In this document: piece by piece, positions 45,013-53,686 of the stretch
Layout of the letters: the number at the start of each line of letters is the position of its first letter
How positions within the stretch are numbered: position 1 is the first letter of the stretch
Source of the DNA: Alphaproteobacteria bacterium
GTDB taxonomy: Bacteria; Pseudomonadota; Alphaproteobacteria; Sphingomonadales; JAKSBY01
NCBI GenBank assembly: GCA_021774625.1
Contig: JAJFIV010000033.1
Location: 84,732-148,731, forward strand
DNA length: 64,000 nucleotides
Direction of reading: 5' to 3'
Notes under the pieces: generated by a model
The model's database searches: none
Seen by the model: the letters and a program-made list of their open reading frames with translations, nothing else
What the model was told of the DNA's origin: nothing
Program-made: the position numbers and the translations under genes

Positions 45013-47052
45013 TTAACGCGAGGCTGATTTTTTGGCCTTGCCCTGGCCGATATGCCTGTCGAGAAAGCTTTCCAGCGCAGTCAGCACTGCGAGCCGGGAC
45101 TCCGCCGTTTGCAGCCCATGCCCCCCATGGTCGATCGCGACATATTCGACGTCTTTATCTTCATCCTGCAGCGCATTCCGCATACTTTTGGAATGGTCAT
45201 AGTCGACACGGGTGTCGTCCTTGGCCGCAATCAGTAAAACAGCCGCCTTGATTTTATCCGCATGCCGCGCCGGCGACGTCTCCTTCAGCACCTGACGGTC
45301 CCCACCGGGATCGCCGATCGCTTCGATCCAGTCGGCAAAACCGACATTATTTCTGTCGCTGGAAATCAGCCTGATAAGGTCAGACACCCCATTGATGCTG
45401 GCGGCGCACTGATAGAGGTCCGGCTCTTTCACAACACCCATCAGGGAGGCATAGCCGCCATATGAGGCGCCAATAATACAGATGCGACCCGGCGCAGCAA
45501 TTCCCTGATCAATCATCCATTGAGTGGCATCGGTGACATCATCCTGCATCAAAAGGCCCCATTCATTATTGCCGGCGGCACGGAATTTCCGGCCATATCC
45601 GGTTGACCCCCGAAAGTTGGGCTGCAGCACCGCATAGCCGCGGTTGGCAAGAAATTGCGCCCGGTAATGGTAGCTTTTATAGCTGCGCGCCCAGGGCCCG
45701 CCATGGGGCATGATCACTGTTGGAAGATTTTTGGCTTCCATGCCAAGAGGCACAGTCAGAAAAGCTTCTATTTCCAAACCATCCCGCGCTTCGTAGGTAA
45801 TCGCCTGAACCGGCGCCAGGGTTGCGGGATCGATATCATTGCTGACCAACGCCACTTCATCCAGCCGCCGCTTTTCCAGATCAAAAAGATAATAAACCCC
45901 GGGGTCAGTGGGGGACGAACTGCGAATAATCAGTTTCTTCCCGTCTTCCGTGATATTGGTGATCCGGTTTTCATAATCCTTTAAAAGATTATCGATGGTT
46001 TCCTGATGGCCGGCGAGTTCCTCATCGAACCAGACAAATTTTTCCTTGTCGGCGATATAGGACACACCGGCAATCCTCTGCGTGATGGGGTGGAGCAGAA
46101 TGCCTTCAATATCATATTTTTCATGCAGAAAAACGGGTTCAACAATTTCATGCCCGAGCATATCATATTTATACAACCCCCGCTTGTCCGATGCCGAATA
46201 GGCTGAAACATAGCAGAACCGGGAATCATCAAAAAAATCAACGAATGTAAAGTTGCCGTGGACCGGTGTATTTGAAATCTCTGTCCAGTCATCAGCACCG
46301 GGCTCACGATAATACATCATGGGCGTCTGATTGTTGGTGACGAGATTATAGCCCCAGGCCAGACGGGGTTCACTGTTGCGGTCGGTCCGCCAATCCGTCA
46401 TCCATCCCTTCCGTTCCAGGGTCGTGTACTTTCCGGTATTAACATTGACTTTTCTGATGGTGAAACCGGAACGGAAATCCTGATCCTCATTCAAGACAAG
46501 CAGAATATGGTCTGGATCATCGGGCAAATAATCGATCACATCATCCTGTATCTGGGCGTAAGCTTCCGCGACCTTTAAATTGGACCCCCTCCCCTTTATT
46601 TTCTTCGGTTCCGCCATATTAATGATGTCCTGACCATCGACGCTCACCGACACGAGGCGTGTTTCCGTGGTTTTGTCAAAAAAATCACGCCGTAGAAAGT
46701 CAAAATTATAAGCCGCAAGAAGACGTTCGTTATTGGCCCATTTCAGCCAGTTAAATTCAAGATTTTCACCGGGCGGCAGTAGAATGCCGCCGCCCTCCTC
46801 CGGATTGACCGGTTGAATTCCGAGATAGCGTCTGCCATCCCGGTTAAGAAAAAAGGCGACATGCCTGGCGTCCGGCGATAATTGCAGTGCGGAGACATCC
46901 GGGATCTGCGCAAATATTTCTGTGGGAACGCGCGGGGCAGGACCGGACTGCTGCGCCATTGCGAGCGGTGAATACTGTATGAACGCCAGAGCAAAACCGG
47001 TCAAAAATATCCGGCGCAAATCTTTCTGAAAAAAATCAGCCTTGTATGGCAT
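45013..47052 (-). CDS. Exported S9-family peptidase (second copy type)
   Basis: 679 residues with an N-terminal signal (LRRIFLTGFALAFIQYSPLAMAQ). The propeller part contains LQLSPDARHVAF and later strands; the hydrolase domain has the triad S530 (GASYGGYA), D613 (KDDTRV) and H645 (GGHG). Substrate motif PHGGPWAR and NFRGSTGYGRKF are typical of acylaminoacyl-peptidase-like S9 members. It is clearly distinct from the S9 enzyme at 6029-8056 (GGSAGG nucleophile elbow). Divergent from a radical SAM gene. Probably cleaves peptides in the periplasm. Confidence 0.9.
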   Translation of the reverse strand: MPYKADFFQKDLRRIFLTGFALAFIQYSPLAMAQQSGPAPRVPTEIFAQIPDVSALQLSPDARHVAFFLNRDGRRYLGIQPVNPEEGGGILLPPGENLEFNWLKWANNERLLAAYNFDFLRRDFFDKTTETRLVSVSVDGQDIINMAEPKKIKGRGSNLKVAEAYAQIQDDVIDYLPDDPDHILLVLNEDQDFRSGFTIRKVNVNTGKYTTLERKGWMTDWRTDRNSEPRLAWGYNLVTNNQTPMMYYREPGADDWTEISNTPVHGNFTFVDFFDDSRFCYVSAYSASDKRGLYKYDMLGHEIVEPVFLHEKYDIEGILLHPITQRIAGVSYIADKEKFVWFDEELAGHQETIDNLLKDYENRITNITEDGKKLIIRSSSPTDPGVYYLFDLEKRRLDEVALVSNDIDPATLAPVQAITYEARDGLEIEAFLTVPLGMEAKNLPTVIMPHGGPWARSYKSYHYRAQFLANRGYAVLQPNFRGSTGYGRKFRAAGNNEWGLLMQDDVTDATQWMIDQGIAAPGRICIIGASYGGYASLMGVVKEPDLYQCAASINGVSDLIRLISSDRNNVGFADWIEAIGDPGGDRQVLKETSPARHADKIKAAVLLIAAKDDTRVDYDHSKSMRNALQDEDKDVEYVAIDHGGHGLQTAESRLAVLTALESFLDRHIGQGKAKKSASR

Positions 47053-47178
47053 GGAAATTCCCCCTCACACGTTTATTTATCCCTGCGAGCGATTATAGCG
47101 AAATTTCCTGCAACTGCAATATCCCGGCGACAGGTAAAATGTTCTTGATTTGTTCTGATTTTTCTTTACGCTCCCTTC

Positions 47179-48279
47179 ATGGAACAGCCAGCGAAAAACA
47201 GGACATGGGTCCGGCCTGATGTGCGGCGCGGCCGGGGCGCGTCAAGCCGGCCCGGCGGGCGTTATGAGCCGCTGGCGCGGGAAGCATTCGATGACGGCTG
47301 GGATACGGTTGACGAAGAGCCGGAAAAGCTGAAAACCATTATTATCCCGGATAAAAGCAAATCCATCATTTCCTATAATAACTCTCCCGATGTCGGCGGC
47401 GACCGGACCATCAACCCCTATCGCGGCTGCGAGCACGGCTGCATTTATTGTTTTGCCCGGCCTGGTCATGCCTTTCTCGGCCTGTCGCCGGGGCTGGATT
47501 TTGAAAGCCGGCTTTTTGTCAAATTCGATGCGCCAAAGCTGCTGGCGAAGGAATTGCGGAACCCGAAATATAAACCGGCGCCGTTTATGCTGTCCGGCGT
47601 CACCGACTGTTATCAGCCCATCGAAAAGGCATTTCGGCTGACCCGGCAAATTCTGGAAGTGCTGAATGATTTTAGCCATCCGGTCTGCATTGTCACCAAA
47701 TCATCGCTGGTGACGCGGGACATGGACCTCCTGAAAGCAATGGCGAAACGCAACCTGGCGTCCGTTGCCGTTTCCGTCACCACACTGGACCGCAAACTGG
47801 CCCGCGCCATGGAGCCCCGCGCAGCGACGCCGCCCCGGCGCATCGCAGCCATCCGGAAATTAACCGGGGCCGGCATTCCGGTAATCGTTATGTTTGCGCC
47901 CGTCATTCCCGGATTGAATGACCACGAACTGGATGCCGTCCTGCAGGAAGCCCGCAAGGCCGGCGCAACCGGCGCCGGTTATGTGATGCTGCGCCTGCCT
48001 TTTGAACTGAAGGACCTGTTTCGCGAATGGCTTGAAGAACACCGGCCTGACCGGGCCCGCCGGGTCATGAAGATGATAAGGGATGTCAGAGGCGGTCGGT
48101 CCTATGTTGCGGAATTTGGTGAACGCATGCGCGGCACCGGTCCCGTCGCCCGGCTGATCGCAAGCCGGTTCCAGACCGCCTGCCGCCGCCTTGGCCTGAA
48201 TGAACAGCGCCGCAGGCTGGATATCAGCCAGTTCAGCCCGCCGGGCGAACCGGGCGATCAACTCGACTTATTCCCTTGA
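47179..48279 (+). CDS. PA0069/Rv2578c-type radical SAM protein
   Basis: 366 residues. The cluster motif is CEHGCIYC, followed by FARPGHAFLGLSPGLDFE, a hallmark of this radical SAM group. Further conserved parts: SGVTDCYQPIEKAFRLTR, IVTKSSLVTRD, VSVTTLDRKLARAMEPRA and VIPGLNDHELDAVL. The N-terminus is arginine/glycine-rich. The family is widespread, distantly like spore photoproduct lyase, and its substrate is not known to me. It is monocistronic as far as seen. Confidence 0.9.
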   Translation: MEQPAKNRTWVRPDVRRGRGASSRPGGRYEPLAREAFDDGWDTVDEEPEKLKTIIIPDKSKSIISYNNSPDVGGDRTINPYRGCEHGCIYCFARPGHAFLGLSPGLDFESRLFVKFDAPKLLAKELRNPKYKPAPFMLSGVTDCYQPIEKAFRLTRQILEVLNDFSHPVCIVTKSSLVTRDMDLLKAMAKRNLASVAVSVTTLDRKLARAMEPRAATPPRRIAAIRKLTGAGIPVIVMFAPVIPGLNDHELDAVLQEARKAGATGAGYVMLRLPFELKDLFREWLEEHRPDRARRVMKMIRDVRGGRSYVAEFGERMRGTGPVARLIASRFQTACRRLGLNEQRRRLDISQFSPPGEPGDQLDLFP

Positions 48280-48286
48280 TGCCTAT

Positions 48287-48306
48287 GCAAAAATCGGAAT
48301 TTTTGC
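48287..48306 (+). terminator. Inverted repeat after the radical SAM gene
   Basis: GCAAAAAT-CGGA-ATTTTTGC, a perfect 8-bp stem 8 bp past the stop codon. The stem is AT-rich and its 3' arm contains the T-run, so it is a weak terminator candidate. Confidence 0.4.
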
Positions 48307-48460
48307 GATATATCGATGAAACGTTTCTTTTCTGCGACGAAATAGTAGGTGCCTATCTTGCAGATTTTCATAACTGGCCTATTTATAATTTATAAGAACA
48401 AAATAACTGACAGCAAATTTTTCATGCGGCCCGACAGCGACGCGAGGATTGGAAAAAAAG

Positions 48461-48595
48461 ATGTTTACGGAATCGAATATGGAAGTTGACAGCGGACGGG
48501 GCTATCTCAACCGGCGGAGGCTTGGCAAGCAAGCCTGGCGCGCACGCCGGAGAGCGGTCAAACGCACGGAAAAGCAGCGGTTATTGCCCAATTAA
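48461..48595 (+). CDS. Possible 44-residue arginine-rich protein
   Basis: ATG 48461 is preceded by GGAAAAAAAG, and the frame stops at 48593-48595. The peptide starts MFTESNMEVD and turns strongly basic (YLNRRRLGKQAWRARRRAVK), with about one residue in three Arg or Lys. A TATAAT lies at 48384-48389 and a strong terminator follows at 48673. Nucleic-acid binding is a guess from charge. The 453-bp space between the radical SAM gene and rnhB contains no other gene I can support. Confidence 0.35.
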   Translation: MFTESNMEVDSGRGYLNRRRLGKQAWRARRRAVKRTEKQRLLPN

Positions 48596-48672
48596 TGTTT
48601 TCCCTCTGATCGACCGGCGGTCCGTTTCCCCACCCTTCGCCCCCACACAAAGGGCCTGCCGGACGAACTGCG

Positions 48673-48709
48673 AAGCTCCTTCCCTCACCGGAAGGAGCTT
48701 TCGTTTTTA
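48673..48709 (+). terminator. Strong rho-independent terminator before rnhB
   Basis: AAGCTCCTTCC-CTCACC-GGAAGGAGCTT then TCGTTTTTA: an 11-bp perfect stem, 6-nt loop and T-run. It ends a transcript starting upstream, either the small ORF at 48461 or an unannotated RNA, shortly before the rnhB start. Confidence 0.75.
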
Positions 48710-48732
48710 CGGGGCTTGTTTTATCAGAAAGC

Positions 48733-49374
48733 ATGGATGAAAATCTGTTCGATAAAAACGGCCGTGACCCCGCACCGTCTTACCGGCTGGAACAGGGCAT
48801 GGGCGGGCCGGTTGCCGGGGTGGATGAAGCCGGGCGCGGGCCGTGGGCAGGTCCGGTTGTCGCGGCGGCCGTCATTCTTGATCCCGCCGATATTCCCGCT
48901 GGCCTGAATGATTCCAAGAAATTAAGCGCCACACAGCGTGCGGCTTTGTTTGACGAAATTATGAACAGGGCCGCCGCGGTGGCGCTTGGTATGGCGAGCG
49001 TCGCGGAAATCGATCACCTCAATATCTTGCGGGCGAGCCTGCTGGCGATGAAACGGGCCGTTGAAAAAGTCAGCCCCAAGCCTGCCTTCTGTCTGATCGA
49101 TGGCCGCGATGTTCCGCCCATCACAATTCCCGCCCGCGCCGTAATCCGCGGTGATGGCATATCCCTTTCCATCGCCGCCGCTTCCATCATCGCCAAAGTC
49201 ACCCGGGACCGTTTGATGGCCGCCCTCGCAGAAAAATATCCGGCTTATGATTGGCATAAAAACGCAGGATATGGTGTACCTGCCCACAGGAAGGCGCTAG
49301 AACTTGTAGGCGTTTCTCCCCATCATCGCAAAAGCTTCGCTCCTATTCGTAATATATTAACTCAAGACTCCTAA
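48733..49374 (+). CDS. rnhB: Ribonuclease HII
   Basis: 213 residues. It cuts RNA in RNA-DNA hybrids and at single ribonucleotides in DNA. Motif I GVDEAGRGPWAGPVVAAAV carries the first catalytic Asp and Glu; LNDSKKLS, CLIDGRDVP and AAASIIAKVTRDRLM supply the rest. The ATG lies right after a terminator, with no strong Shine-Dalgarno. It is followed within 84 bp by ccrM, a common alphaproteobacterial neighbour. Confidence 0.95.
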   Translation: MDENLFDKNGRDPAPSYRLEQGMGGPVAGVDEAGRGPWAGPVVAAAVILDPADIPAGLNDSKKLSATQRAALFDEIMNRAAAVALGMASVAEIDHLNILRASLLAMKRAVEKVSPKPAFCLIDGRDVPPITIPARAVIRGDGISLSIAAASIIAKVTRDRLMAALAEKYPAYDWHKNAGYGVPAHRKALELVGVSPHHRKSFAPIRNILTQDS

Positions 49375-49427
49375 TTAAATCATTGATTCAAATGAAATTT
49401 TTATTGACGCGAGTCCCGGTTTGACTC
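49366..49427. promoter_or_regulatory. Four GANTC sites before ccrM
   Basis: GACTC 49366-49370, GATTC 49385-49389, GAGTC 49411-49415 and GACTC 49423-49427 lie within 62 bp. GANTC is the expected target of the enzyme encoded just downstream; in Caulobacter, methylation of such sites in the ccrM leader affects its expression. Here autoregulation is inferred. Confidence 0.6.
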
Positions 49428-49445
49428 AGACTGCCGCGGCAATAA

Positions 49446-50570
<1,125 letters not shown>

Positions 50571-50596
50571 TCCCCGCATTTCGACCCTGCCCGGCA

Positions 50597-50618
50597 TGAA
50601 CGGTCAGTGATCCGTTCA
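50597..50618. terminator. Hairpin between convergent ccrM and mutY
   Basis: TGAACGG-TCAGTGAT-CCGTTCA, a perfect 7-bp stem in the convergent spacer. No T-run follows in either direction; weak bidirectional terminator at most. Confidence 0.3.
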
Positions 50619-50626
50619 ACCACCGC

Positions 50627-51667
50627 TCACCTGCCGCCGCGCACCAGCCGGACGATTTTCTGCATCACCGAAGGCAGGGCTGATTTTTCCAGTCTGTCCA
50701 TGGGAACCCAGTGTCCATCAACATCATTTCGCCTTTCGCCCATCGCCGTCATCACCTGCAATTCGAGATGAAAATGGGTAAAGGTATGGGTGACGATACC
50801 AGTGACCGGACTCCAGTCTTCCTCAGCCGGAGCATAGGCCAGGAATGAACTATTAAAACCACCTGTTTCCCAGGGGCTTGACGGCACCTCGAGCATTCCG
50901 CCCAGGAGACCTTTTTCCGGCCGTCGGCGCAGCAGGACATGGCCGCCGGCTTCCAGCCAGAAAGCGGTTCCCCGCCGGGTCGGCTTTTCTTTCCTGGGCG
51001 CTTTCTTCGGGTAATCCTCGGGACGGCCTGCTTGGCAGGCGAGGCAATCCTTCCGCCACGGACAGAGTGGACAGTCCGGCGATGAAGGGGTGCAGACCGT
51101 CGCCCCCAGATCCATGATGGCGCCGGCGTAATCGCCCGGCCGCAGATCGGGCGTCAGTTTGTCCGCAAGGCTGAACAGCTTTTTCCGGGCTTTGGGTAGC
51201 GCCTCCTCAACCGCATTAAGGCGCGAGATGACGCGGATGACATTGCCGTCCAGAACCGTCGCCCGCCGGTTAAAGGCAATGGCGGCAATGGCGGCGGCGG
51301 TATAATCGCCGATCCCCGGCAGCGACTTCAGTTCTTTCTCCGTCCCGGGAAACTGTCCAGCCCAATCGGTAACAATTGCATTGGCGCAGGCATGAAGATT
51401 GCGCGCCCGGGCGTAATAGCCAAGCCCGGCCCATTCTTCCAGAATATGCTCGCGGGGCGCACCCGCGAGGGCCTGAACGCACGGCCAGCGAACCAGAAAT
51501 CTTTCATAATAGGGAATGACCGCCGCCACCGTGGTCTGCTGCAGCATGATTTCCGCGAGCCAGACCCGATAGGGGTCCGGCTCAACTCCCGCCTCTGCAC
51601 GCCAGGGTAAAGAGCGGCCATTTTGATCGAACCAGTCGAGAAGTCTTTGAGCCGGGGACATAACCAT
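50627..51667 (-). CDS. mutY: A/G-specific adenine glycosylase
   Basis: 346 residues from ATG 51667; the open frame continues 197 codons upstream but only as the antisense of the DUF721 gene. It removes adenine paired with 8-oxoguanine. Catalytic Glu in AEIMLQQTTV, helix-hairpin-helix LPGIGDYTAAAIAAIAF, catalytic Asp in VLDGNVIRVISR, and an iron-sulfur site CX6CX2CX5C (CTPSSPDCPLCPWRKDC). The C-terminal NUDIX-like domain (AFWLEAGGHVLLRRRPEKG) recognises 8-oxoG. Divergent from the DUF721 gene with 39 bp between starts. Confidence 0.95.
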   Translation of the reverse strand: MVMSPAQRLLDWFDQNGRSLPWRAEAGVEPDPYRVWLAEIMLQQTTVAAVIPYYERFLVRWPCVQALAGAPREHILEEWAGLGYYARARNLHACANAIVTDWAGQFPGTEKELKSLPGIGDYTAAAIAAIAFNRRATVLDGNVIRVISRLNAVEEALPKARKKLFSLADKLTPDLRPGDYAGAIMDLGATVCTPSSPDCPLCPWRKDCLACQAGRPEDYPKKAPRKEKPTRRGTAFWLEAGGHVLLRRRPEKGLLGGMLEVPSSPWETGGFNSSFLAYAPAEEDWSPVTGIVTHTFTHFHLELQVMTAMGERRNDVDGHWVPMDRLEKSALPSVMQKIVRLVRGGR

Positions 51668-51706
51668 GGCATAGTAAGATCGTCTTTTTTTCACGGCGTC
51701 AATGGC

Positions 51707-52234
51707 ATGACCGAACAACCAGCGGCAAAACCGGGCAAAAATAACAACCGGCGCGGCGGCGTGCGCCGAATCCGTAATCTTGTGCCCGCTATCGCCCGCA
51801 AAGCCTTCCGGCAATATGGCTTTCCCCAAAGCCAGATTATTCTGCGCTGGCGCGACGTGATGGGCCCGGTGATGGCGCGGCACACGGAACCGGTCAGGCT
51901 TTATTTCCCCAAAGGAAAAAGGACGGGCGCAACGCTCCATCTTCGCGCCAATTCCGGTTTTGCCCTTGAATTGCAGCATCTTGAGCCGCTGATCGTCGAA
52001 AAAATCAACGGCTTTTTCGGCTATGGCGCCGTTGAAAAGCTTGCCATTATGCAGGGACCGGTTCGCGCCGGCGAAACGCAAAGCAGCAAAAAAACTGCGC
52101 CCCTTGGCGCTTCCGAAACGGAAGAGCTTGAAAGCGCGCTCAGGAATACGCATGATGCGGACCTGAAGGCGGCGTTGCTCGGCCTTGGCCGTGATATCCT
52201 GTCTGAAAGTGCCGCCGGAAAAAAAGATAATTAA
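51707..52234 (+). CDS. DUF721 (DciA-like) protein
   Basis: 175 residues from ATG 51707. The domain is seen in IARKAFRQYGFPQSQIILRWRDVMGPVMARHTEPVRL (two halves), with ATLHLRANSGFALELQHLEPLIVEKIN, which matches the KH-like DciA/DUF721 fold. DciA helps load the replicative helicase in bacteria without DnaC. Here the C-terminal ~60 residues are variable and charged. In alphaproteobacteria this gene commonly stands between mutY and a dsbA-like gene, as here. Starts inside a 39-bp divergent region. Confidence 0.82.
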   Translation: MTEQPAAKPGKNNNRRGGVRRIRNLVPAIARKAFRQYGFPQSQIILRWRDVMGPVMARHTEPVRLYFPKGKRTGATLHLRANSGFALELQHLEPLIVEKINGFFGYGAVEKLAIMQGPVRAGETQSSKKTAPLGASETEELESALRNTHDADLKAALLGLGRDILSESAAGKKDN

Positions 52235-52246
52235 AGGTATTGAACA

Positions 52247-52936
52247 ATGATAAACCAAACCAGACGACAGTTCCTGACCACCACCAGCCTCGCATTTGGC
52301 GCAATGGCTTTCGGTCTTTCGGCCTGCGGAGAAGAGTCAGGCGGTAACCGCACCGAAATTTCCGGCGATGCGCCGCAAGCGGCGCAAAATGCGGGAGAAA
52401 ATGGCGGCAAAAACATCGGCACCGCCTATGGCGATGTGGTTCTCGGCGACCCTGACGCCCCTGTCGAGATAATCGAATATGCGTCCCTGACCTGCCCGCA
52501 TTGCGCCAATTTCCACGCGGTGATTTATCCTGAGATCAAGGAAAAATATATCGACACCGGCAAGGTCCGTTTCATCTTCCGGAATTTTGTCCTGAACCAG
52601 GTTGATTTGTCGGCCTCGATGGTTGTCCGCTGCGGCGGCGAAGACCGTTTTTATGGTCTGACGGAACTGGTTTATTCCCGTCAGCAGGAATTGGTTGGCC
52701 AGGACCCGATTGCCGCCCTTTCCAGCATTGTGCGGCGCGCCGGCATGAGCCGGGCCGATGTCGAGGCCTGTCTGCAGGATACGGAATTGCAAAAGGCTAT
52801 CATTACGGCCCGCAACGAAGGATCCGACAAATATACGGTGAACGCCACACCAACCTTTATCATCAATGGCAAGGATACCATTGTCGGCGCGCAGAGCTTC
52901 GACCAGTTTGCCAGCGCTATTGATAAATATCTGTAA
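52247..52936 (+). CDS. DsbA-family thioredoxin-fold lipoprotein (CPHC)
   Basis: 229 residues. The N-terminus has a twin-arginine-like TRRQFL motif and a lipobox LSAC, so export and lipidation at the membrane are likely. A low-complexity linker (~30-60) is followed by the thioredoxin fold with active site CPHC in ASLTCPHCANFH and the cis-proline in NATPTFIING. DsbA-like domains oxidise or isomerise exported cysteines. It is the first of two tandem paralogues before smc. Confidence 0.87.
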   Translation: MINQTRRQFLTTTSLAFGAMAFGLSACGEESGGNRTEISGDAPQAAQNAGENGGKNIGTAYGDVVLGDPDAPVEIIEYASLTCPHCANFHAVIYPEIKEKYIDTGKVRFIFRNFVLNQVDLSASMVVRCGGEDRFYGLTELVYSRQQELVGQDPIAALSSIVRRAGMSRADVEACLQDTELQKAIITARNEGSDKYTVNATPTFIINGKDTIVGAQSFDQFASAIDKYL

Positions 52937-52990
52937 CATTTTGCCAGATACCACCTTCCCATCTCAGGCTAAATATAGTAGTTGGGAGAG

Positions 52991-53659
52991 ATGGAAACAC
53001 AAAATAGGCGGCAGTTTTTAACCACGTCCGGAGGGGCATTTTGTGCGCTCTCTCTGGGACTTGGCGCCTGCGGCGAAGGCCGCGAATCGGATCGCGGACA
53101 GACGGCTGATGAGGGAACCGTCTCCGGCGGAAGGCTGGAAAACACCGTATACGGCGATGTCGTCCTGGGCGAGCCCGCCGCGCCGGTGGAAATTATCGAA
53201 TATGCTTCCATGACCTGTGGCGCCTGCGCTCACTTCCACACCAATATCTTCCCGGAACTTAAGGCAAAATATATCGATACCGGCAAAGTCCGCTTCATCC
53301 TGCGCAACTTCGTCACCAATTCCGTCGATCTGTCGGCCTCCATGGTGGCCCGCTGCGGCGGTGAAGATAAATTTTACGCCCTTATCGACTTGATGTTCGC
53401 GGAACGGGATAAGTTTCTCGGCGGCGACCCTGTTACCGGCATTGCCGATATTGTCCGCCGGGCAGGATTAAGCCGAACCGATGTGGATAGCTGTCTGCAG
53501 GATAAGGAACTGCAAAAGGCCATTATCATCAGCCGCGATGAGGGCGCCAAGCAGTATAATGTGAACCGCACCCCCACTTTCGTCGTCAACCGGGAAGAGA
53601 TTATCGTTGGCGCGGGGTCCATCGAAGAATTTGACCGTGTGCTGGCCGGCTATCTTTAA
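52991..53659 (+). CDS. DsbA-family thioredoxin-fold lipoprotein (CGAC)
   Basis: 222 residues from ATG 52991; TTG 52982 is an alternative since GGGAG lies close to the ATG. It is a paralogue of the preceding protein: RRQFL signal, lipobox LGAC, and thioredoxin fold with NRTPTFVVN. The redox motif is CGAC (MTCGACAHFH) instead of CPHC, which should change its redox potential. The other regions are closely similar (EYA, SASMV.RCGGED, QKAII). The 54-bp spacing fits a shared transcript. Confidence 0.87.
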   Translation: METQNRRQFLTTSGGAFCALSLGLGACGEGRESDRGQTADEGTVSGGRLENTVYGDVVLGEPAAPVEIIEYASMTCGACAHFHTNIFPELKAKYIDTGKVRFILRNFVTNSVDLSASMVARCGGEDKFYALIDLMFAERDKFLGGDPVTGIADIVRRAGLSRTDVDSCLQDKELQKAIIISRDEGAKQYNVNRTPTFVVNREEIIVGAGSIEEFDRVLAGYL

Positions 53660-53686
53660 CCGGCCCCGTTAAGGAGTCTCGTCACC

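Noticed and set aside
49357..49378. CtrA-like TTAA pair before ccrM
   Set aside because: The two TTAA boxes are 14 bp apart, not the 7 bp of the CtrA consensus.
51668..52258. N-terminal extension of the mutY frame
   Set aside because: It only mirrors the DUF721 gene on the other strand; MutY similarity begins at the ATG at 51667.
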